From F23-D06 sp963643165 (GTDB taxonomy: Bacteria > Bacteroidota > Bacteroidia > Bacteroidales > WCHB1-69), in the NCBI GenBank assembly GCA_963643165.1, contig CAVIJD010000055.1, positions 1-9,522 on the forward strand: a DNA stretch of 9,522 nucleotides, written 5' to 3'. A program made the translations under genes and the position numbers. Positions 5,712-9,522 of this stretch are shown piece after piece (positions within the stretch are counted from its first letter, which is position 1; the number at the start of each line of letters is the position of its first letter). The notes below the pieces were generated by a model. The model made no database searches. It saw nothing but the letters and a program-made list of their open reading frames with translations, and had not been told where the DNA came from.

Positions 5712-7379
5712 ATGAACACAACCATACCTGTGTACTGCGACCAGACCGGCAAGAAAGTGGAAGTCCCCTACGGCACCACGCTGCTTGAGTTCATCCAGCA
5801 GTACAACATCAAGATGGAGAACCCTATTCTCGGCGCATTGGTCAACAACACCGTCAAAGAGCTCTACTACCGGATACACAAGCCGGCGACCATCACCTTT
5901 TTCGACTACTATTCCACCTACGGGCGGGGGCTTTACATCCGTTCGTTGTACTTTCTGCTGTGCAAGGCCATTCACGACGTCTTGCCGCTCAAGGTAAAGT
6001 TGCGCATCCAGCATTCCATCTCGGGCGGCCGTTTCTGCACGCTCGAGAACCTCGACGGCCCCGTCACCGACGAACTTGTGGCGAGTCTGCGCGGCAACAT
6101 GCTGAAGAGCGTTGCGCAAGACCTTCCTTTCGAGCGCATTGCGCTGCCCACCCCTGACGCCGTAGAGCTGTTCCGGAAGTTCGAGTTGGAAGACAAGTAC
6201 GAGCTCTTCAAAAACCGCGACCGCATCTTCACCTCCGTCTATAAGTTGGGCAACACCATCAACTATTACTACGGCTACATGGTGCCCTCCACGGCATACC
6301 TGACCTCCTTTGACCTTGTGCGCTACGAAAACGGGCTGTTGTTGAAAATCCCCTCCGCGCGCAACATCAACGCCATACCCAAAACCCGGGCGCTGCCCAA
6401 ACTCTTCTCCGTCTATCAGATGCACAAAAAGTGGGTTGACGCATTGGGCATTCCATACGTCAGTGATGTCAACCGTCTCATTTCGGAAAACTTAGTGCAG
6501 GCCACCGTGCTGGTTTCCGAGGCTTTTCAGGAAAAAAGAATAGCAGCGGTGGCGGATGCCGTCAAGCGCAAAGGAGGGGTCAAGGCAATCTTGATCTGCG
6601 GGCCGTCCAGTTCCGGCAAAACCACCACCTGCAAGCGGCTCTCCGTGCAGTTGGGCGTGCTGGGCTTCCACCCCGTGATGATCTCCGTGGACGACTTTTT
6701 TGTGGAGCGCGACCAGACCCCGCGCGACAAAGACGGCAACTTCGACTTTGAAGCGTTCGAGGCCATCGACCTTGAGTTGTTCAACAAAACCATTTCCGAC
6801 CTCATCGCGGGGAAACGGGTAGAGATCCCCACCTTCGACTTTGCCCGCGGCACCAAAGTGTGGACGGGGAAGACTTTACAGTTAGACGAGCAGTCGGTGA
6901 TGGTCATCGAGGGCATCCACTGTCTGAACCCCAAACTCACGAGCCTTGTGCCCGACGAGGTCAAATTCAAGATATTCGTCTCGGCGCTCACGTCCATATC
7001 CATTGACCGTCAGAACCCGATACCCACCACCGACAACCGTCTCATACGGAGGATTGTGCGCGACTACAACTACCGTGGCTATTCTGCCGTGGAGACGCTC
7101 CGCCGCTGGCACAGCGTGAGAAACGGGGAAGAAAAGAACATCTTCCCCTATCAGGAAGAGGCCGACGAGATGATCAACACATCGCTCATCTTCGAGTTAG
7201 GGGCCTTGAAACCGTACGCCATCCCCATACTGCGCGAAGTGCCCGAAACGGCCGTCGAGTTTGCGGAGGCGTCGCGGTTGCTCAAGTTCCTGTCTTTCTT
7301 CAAAACCATTCCTGAATCCGCCATCATCGGCACCTCCATCCTGCGGGAATTTGTCGGGGGCAGCAATTTCAAGTACTGA
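5712..7379 (+). CDS. Nucleoside (uridine-type) kinase with N-terminal TGS and ThrRS-like domains
   Basis: The product is 555 residues. Residues 1-65 form a TGS domain (IPVYCDQTGKKVEVPYGTTL). Residues 70-220 resemble the second additional domain of threonyl-tRNA synthetase (YIRSLYFLLCKAIHDVLP, IQHSISGGRFCTL). From about 290 comes a P-loop kinase of the uridine kinase/phosphoribulokinase type: Walker A GPSSSGKTT at 297-305 (Lys303), ISVDDFFVERDQTPRD, and the Walker B-like VMVIEGIHCLNP. The expected reaction is ATP-dependent phosphorylation of a nucleoside in the cytoplasm; the exact substrate and the purpose of the synthetase-like half are unknown. This architecture is common in Bacteroidota. 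The start at 5712 is set by the -7 box at 5680-5687. The stop TGA shares its A with the next ATG (TGATG), so translation of the DUF2520 gene is probably coupled. Confidence 0.88.
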   Translation: MNTTIPVYCDQTGKKVEVPYGTTLLEFIQQYNIKMENPILGALVNNTVKELYYRIHKPATITFFDYYSTYGRGLYIRSLYFLLCKAIHDVLPLKVKLRIQHSISGGRFCTLENLDGPVTDELVASLRGNMLKSVAQDLPFERIALPTPDAVELFRKFELEDKYELFKNRDRIFTSVYKLGNTINYYYGYMVPSTAYLTSFDLVRYENGLLLKIPSARNINAIPKTRALPKLFSVYQMHKKWVDALGIPYVSDVNRLISENLVQATVLVSEAFQEKRIAAVADAVKRKGGVKAILICGPSSSGKTTTCKRLSVQLGVLGFHPVMISVDDFFVERDQTPRDKDGNFDFEAFEAIDLELFNKTISDLIAGKRVEIPTFDFARGTKVWTGKTLQLDEQSVMVIEGIHCLNPKLTSLVPDEVKFKIFVSALTSISIDRQNPIPTTDNRLIRRIVRDYNYRGYSAVETLRRWHSVRNGEEKNIFPYQEEADEMINTSLIFELGALKPYAIPILREVPETAVEFAEASRLLKFLSFFKTIPESAIIGTSILREFVGGSNFKY

Positions 7380-8167
7380 TGATTACCCTTGTAGGAGCCG
7401 GGAATGTGGCCACCTGGATAGTCGAAAGGCTGCGCAATGCTGAAGAGTTCAGCATTGCGCAGGTCTATAGCCGTCACCGGAGCAATGCCGTGAGACTTGC
7501 CCGACGTTGCGGTGCGGAGGCCATCGACAGCCTTTCGGACCTGGACCCGGGCAGCCGCATCTACCTGTTTGCGCTGAGTGACAATGCCTACCCTGCCGTT
7601 TTGGAGCAGATTCCGTTCCGGATGCCGTTGGCGTTGCACACGGCGGGGTCGGTGCCGCAAGAGGTTTTTGCCCCGTTTGCCGAGCATTACGGCGTGCTGT
7701 ATCCGCTGCAGACCTTCACCAAGTCCACAGACATGGCGGGGCTGACCGTGCCGTTGTGCATGGAACTCGACCGGTTGGGGGAGCGTGCCCGCGAGGTGGA
7801 ACGGCTCGGCGCGGCCTTGTCGCCACACTGCCACAAAATGGGCGGTGAGCAGCGGCAACTGCTTCACCTGGCCGCCGTGTTTGCCTGCAACTTCAGCAAT
7901 GCTCTATGTGGCATCGCCGACAACCTGCTGCGCACCGGGGGCATGGACATCCGGCTGCTGCTGCCGCTGTTGCAGCAAACGGTGGACAAACTGCGGACTA
8001 TGACGCCGGCAGAGGCCCAGACCGGGCCCGCAAGGCGCGGCGACCAAGCCGTCATGGAGAAACATATCGCCGCCCTCGACAGCCCTTTGACCCAAGAACT
8101 CTACCGCAACATTTCGGAACACATACGCCAACAGCAAATATTTTTGCAAAGGCAATTAACGGATTGA
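7379..8167 (+). CDS. Rossmann-fold and DUF2520 domain protein, putative NAD(P)-dependent oxidoreductase
   Basis: The product is 262 residues. The N-terminal Rossmann fold opens at once with the dinucleotide-binding loop TLVGAGNVATWI (residues 3-14) and continues through VYSRHRSNAVRLARRCGAEA and YLFALSDNAYP. ALHTAGSVP and GVLYPLQTFTK are hallmark segments linking to the helical DUF2520 domain (about 130-260), which includes LLHLAAVFACNFSNAL. The family resembles pyrroline-5-carboxylate and F420-dependent NADP reductases, but its substrate is not established. It starts one base inside the stop codon of the kinase gene, so the two form an operon. Codons 18-28 contain a perfect 15-bp inverted repeat (7430-7462). 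No terminator is visible before kdd; -7 boxes at 8139-8146 and 8177-8184 suggest that gene is transcribed separately. Confidence 0.88.
   Translation: MITLVGAGNVATWIVERLRNAEEFSIAQVYSRHRSNAVRLARRCGAEAIDSLSDLDPGSRIYLFALSDNAYPAVLEQIPFRMPLALHTAGSVPQEVFAPFAEHYGVLYPLQTFTKSTDMAGLTVPLCMELDRLGERAREVERLGAALSPHCHKMGGEQRQLLHLAAVFACNFSNALCGIADNLLRTGGMDIRLLLPLLQQTVDKLRTMTPAEAQTGPARRGDQAVMEKHIAALDSPLTQELYRNISEHIRQQQIFLQRQLTD
7430..7462. repeat. Perfect 15-bp inverted repeat inside the DUF2520 gene
   Basis: Arms ctgcgcaatgctgaa (7430-7444) and ttcagcattgcgcag (7448-7462) are exact reverse complements with a 3-base spacer GAG. The transcript would form a very stable 15-bp hairpin about 50 bases after the start codon. 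The segment encodes RLRNAEEFSIAQ in frame, so the protein is not interrupted. No T-run follows, so it is not a standard terminator. Confidence 0.9.
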
Positions 8168-8184
8168 AAAAAAAACTACATTTG
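8139..8184 (+). promoter_or_regulatory. Promoter region of kdd with two -7 boxes
   Basis: TACATTTG (8177-8184) is an exact TAnnTTTG box, placing the start of transcription near 8190 and giving a leader of about 50 bases. A second exact match, TATTTTTG (8139-8146), lies in the end of the DUF2520 gene and could be an upstream start. Neither has a clear -33 TTG at 19-21 bases. A small hairpin (cttttc 8190-8195 with gaaaag 8201-8206) would sit at the very 5' end of the mRNA from the downstream box. Confidence 0.55.
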
Positions 8185-8241
8185 CACCGCTTTTCGCAAA
8201 GAAAAGAAAATTAAAGTTATAAATTTAAAAACCAACACAAT

Positions 8242-9285
8242 ATGCAAAAAAAAGGCAACAAGTACGGCACACACCGCGTTATTGAGCCCAAAGGAGTACT
8301 CCCTCAGCCGGCTGATAAAATCGACAACAATATGGATGAAATCTACGACAACGAGATTCTCATCGATGTACAGACCCTGAATATCGACTCCGCTTCATTC
8401 ACGGACATCGAGAACTTCTGCAACCACGACAAAGAGGCCATGAAGAAAGAGATCCTCTACAACGTTGAATTGCAGGGCAAGCACCGCAACAGAAGAACCG
8501 GTTCCGGCGGCATGTTGCTGGGCACAGTCGAGAAAATCGGCGACGCGCTGAAAGGCAAAATCGACCTCAAAGAGGGTGACAAGATCGCCACGCTGGTGTC
8601 CCTGTCACTGACTCCGCTCCGCATTGACGAGATTCTTGAAATCCGCGAGGACGTTGACCAAGTTGACATCAAAGGCAAGGCCATCCTGTTTGAAAGCGGC
8701 ATCTATGCCAAGATCCCGTCCGACCTTCCCGAGAAGCTCGCGCTCTCCGCTCTTGACGTGGCCGGCGCCCCTGCCCAGACGGCCAAACTCTGCAAGCCGG
8801 GTGACATTGTAGTCATCATCGGTGCTGGCGGAAAGTCTGGCATGCTCTGCTGCTACGAGGCCAAAAAACGCGTCGGCGTCACCGGCAAGGTCATCGGCAT
8901 GTGCCACAGCCAAAAGTCAACCGAACGCCTCCAGAAACTCGGTTTCTGCGACGTCGTGTTCGCCGGCAACGCCTCCGACCCTGTCGCCATGATGGAGAAA
9001 ATCGAAGAGCTGACCAACGGCCACATGGCTGACATCACCATCAACAACGTGAACATCCCTGACACGGAAATGACCTCCGTCCTCTGCACCAAGAACGACG
9101 GTATCGTCTATTTCTTCTCCATGGCAACCTCCTTCACCAAGGCAGCCCTCGGCGCCGAAGGCGTAGGCAGCGACGTTACCATGATCATCGGAAACGGCTA
9201 TACAAAAGGACATGCTGAGATTACGCTGCAGGAACTCCGCGAAAACGAAGACCTGCGCAAAATCTTCACGGAACTCTACGCATAG
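8242..9285 (+). CDS. kdd: L-erythro-3,5-diaminohexanoate dehydrogenase
   Basis: Kdd carries out NAD-dependent oxidative deamination of 3,5-diaminohexanoate to 5-amino-3-oxohexanoate, a middle step of lysine fermentation to acetate and butyrate. The 347-residue protein has the expected length. The N-terminus KYGTHRVIEPKGVLPQPA is the family signature. A catalytic half (about 1-170, with TGSGGMLLGTVEKIG) precedes the NAD-binding Rossmann segment VVIIGAGGKSGMLCCYEAKK, with the Gly-rich loop at 194-200. Later conserved stretches are ADITINNVNIPDTEM and GIVYFFSMATSFTKAALG. In Fusobacterium nucleatum and Porphyromonas gingivalis kdd sits with kamA, kamDE, kce, kal and CoA-transferase genes; none is here, and a strong terminator follows directly, so it seems to be transcribed alone. 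The window therefore suggests, but does not prove, a lysine-fermenting host. Confidence 0.93.
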   Translation: MQKKGNKYGTHRVIEPKGVLPQPADKIDNNMDEIYDNEILIDVQTLNIDSASFTDIENFCNHDKEAMKKEILYNVELQGKHRNRRTGSGGMLLGTVEKIGDALKGKIDLKEGDKIATLVSLSLTPLRIDEILEIREDVDQVDIKGKAILFESGIYAKIPSDLPEKLALSALDVAGAPAQTAKLCKPGDIVVIIGAGGKSGMLCCYEAKKRVGVTGKVIGMCHSQKSTERLQKLGFCDVVFAGNASDPVAMMEKIEELTNGHMADITINNVNIPDTEMTSVLCTKNDGIVYFFSMATSFTKAALGAEGVGSDVTMIIGNGYTKGHAEITLQELRENEDLRKIFTELYA

Positions 9286-9319
9286 TCCATATAAATATAG
9301 TAGTAATAATTTTTGACGA

Positions 9320-9357
9320 CAGAAAAGGGGAACAAACGTTCCCCTTTTCTGTTTTTT
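9320..9357 (+). terminator. Strong Rho-independent terminator of kdd
   Basis: Two perfect 14-base arms (cagaaaaggggaac 9320-9333 and gttccccttttctg 9338-9351) enclose an AAAC loop, followed immediately by TTTTTT (9352-9357). It begins 35 bases past the kdd stop. The convergent gene from the right edge has no T-run on its side of this stem, so any use in that direction would be weaker. Confidence 0.92.
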
Positions 9358-9404
9358 CCGCTCAATTGCACGAATGCTGACTGTAGAATGCAGAGGCGTT
9401 ACAC

Positions 9405-9457
9405 ATTCCTCATTCCTCATTCCTAATTAAGTCTCAATTCCTCATTTCCCATTCCAG
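9405..9457. repeat. Heptanucleotide repeat (ATTCCTC / GAGGAAT) overlapping a gene end
   Basis: Three tandem heptads attcctc, attcctc, attccta lie at 9405-9425. After an 11-base break, three looser units follow in heptad spacing: attcctc (9437-9443), atttccc (9444-9450) and attccag (9451-9457). The second group lies inside the last codons of the minus-strand gene from the right edge. Between the kdd terminator and this tract (9358-9404) the only pattern is GAATGC twice, at 9372-9377 and 9386-9391. Confidence 0.75.
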
Positions 9458-9522
9458 CAGCCCTTTGCCCTCCGCGTCGAGTTCGATGGCCAGGCCGATG
9501 ACGGTGCGGCCGTCGGCGAGGA
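9434..9522 (-). CDS. C-terminal end of an unidentified gene, cut by window edge
   Basis: On the minus strand a frame enters from base 9522 and reads LADGRTVIGLAIELD, then AEGKGLLEWEMRN, ending at TGA 9434-9436. Only 29 codons are present. The high GC and sensible residue mix look coding, unlike the AT-rich spacer to its left, but it is too short to assign to a family. The last residues (about EWEMRN) come from the heptad repeat tract, so the natural C-terminus may have been altered by repeat growth. It is convergent with kdd. Confidence 0.55.
   Translation of the reverse strand, partial: LADGRTVIGLAIELDAEGKGLLEWEMRN

Noticed and set aside
5588..5752. N-terminal extension of the DUF819 protein to an ATG at 5752
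   Set aside because: It would run across the divergent promoter region and overlap the kinase start; DUF819 proteins are near 390 residues, which fits the ATG at 5587 or 5581.
5598..6425. Minus-strand open frame of 275 residues over the kinase gene
   Set aside because: It is antisense to a well-supported TGS/kinase protein and shows no recognisable domain.
7430..7462. Insertion sequence or MITE end, or attenuator terminator
   Set aside because: There is no second copy, no target duplication and no T-run, and the frame and protein family pattern continue through the repeat.
7151..7867. Minus-strand open frame of 238 residues across the kinase/DUF2520 junction
   Set aside because: It is the complement of two well-supported genes and has no domain signal.
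9405..9457. CRISPR-like array
   Set aside because: The units are 7 bases long with no spacers of regular size; it is a simple tandem repeat.

Overview
The window looks like chromosomal DNA of a Bacteroidota, most likely a Bacteroidales-type anaerobe. Matches to the Bacteroidota -7 promoter consensus TAnnTTTG lie just upstream of at least four genes. The gene content also fits: a TGS/uridine-kinase-type nucleoside kinase, a DUF2520 Rossmann protein, a DUF819 membrane protein and the lysine-fermentation enzyme Kdd. Most genes from about 2.1 kb onward are clearly GC-rich. The genus cannot be fixed from the sequence alone.

Layout: (A) 1-2040 is AT-richer and accessory in character, all on the minus strand. 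It holds the 5' part of a winged-helix protein gene that runs off the left edge, a broken AbiEii-type toxin gene, and an apparently intact AbiEi-type antitoxin gene. (B) 2110-5587, also minus strand, holds a DUF2269-like four-helix membrane protein, pyrG (CTP synthase) with a clear downstream terminator, and a DUF819 family membrane protein. (C) 5588-5711 is a divergent promoter region. (D) 5712-8167, plus strand, is a two-gene unit overlapping by one base: nucleoside kinase and DUF2520 protein. (E) 8242-9285, plus strand, is kdd with its own promoter and a strong terminator. (F) 9405-9522 is a heptanucleotide repeat tract merging into the last codons of a convergent minus-strand gene cut by the right edge.

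How the genes relate: pyrG and the nucleoside kinase both touch pyrimidine nucleotide supply (CTP synthesis and, by family, nucleoside phosphorylation), but they are on opposite strands in separate units. Kdd would act in lysine fermentation to acetate and butyrate; none of its usual partner genes is in the window. Region A is the remains of a type IV toxin-antitoxin locus in which only the antitoxin still reads through.

I did not find a convincing new multi-gene system. The observations most worth a second look are a perfect 15-bp inverted repeat inside the DUF2520 coding region, the antitoxin promoter placed so close to its ATG that the mRNA should be leaderless, the two-lesion decay of the toxin gene, and the heptad repeat that supplies the C-terminal codons of the right-edge gene.
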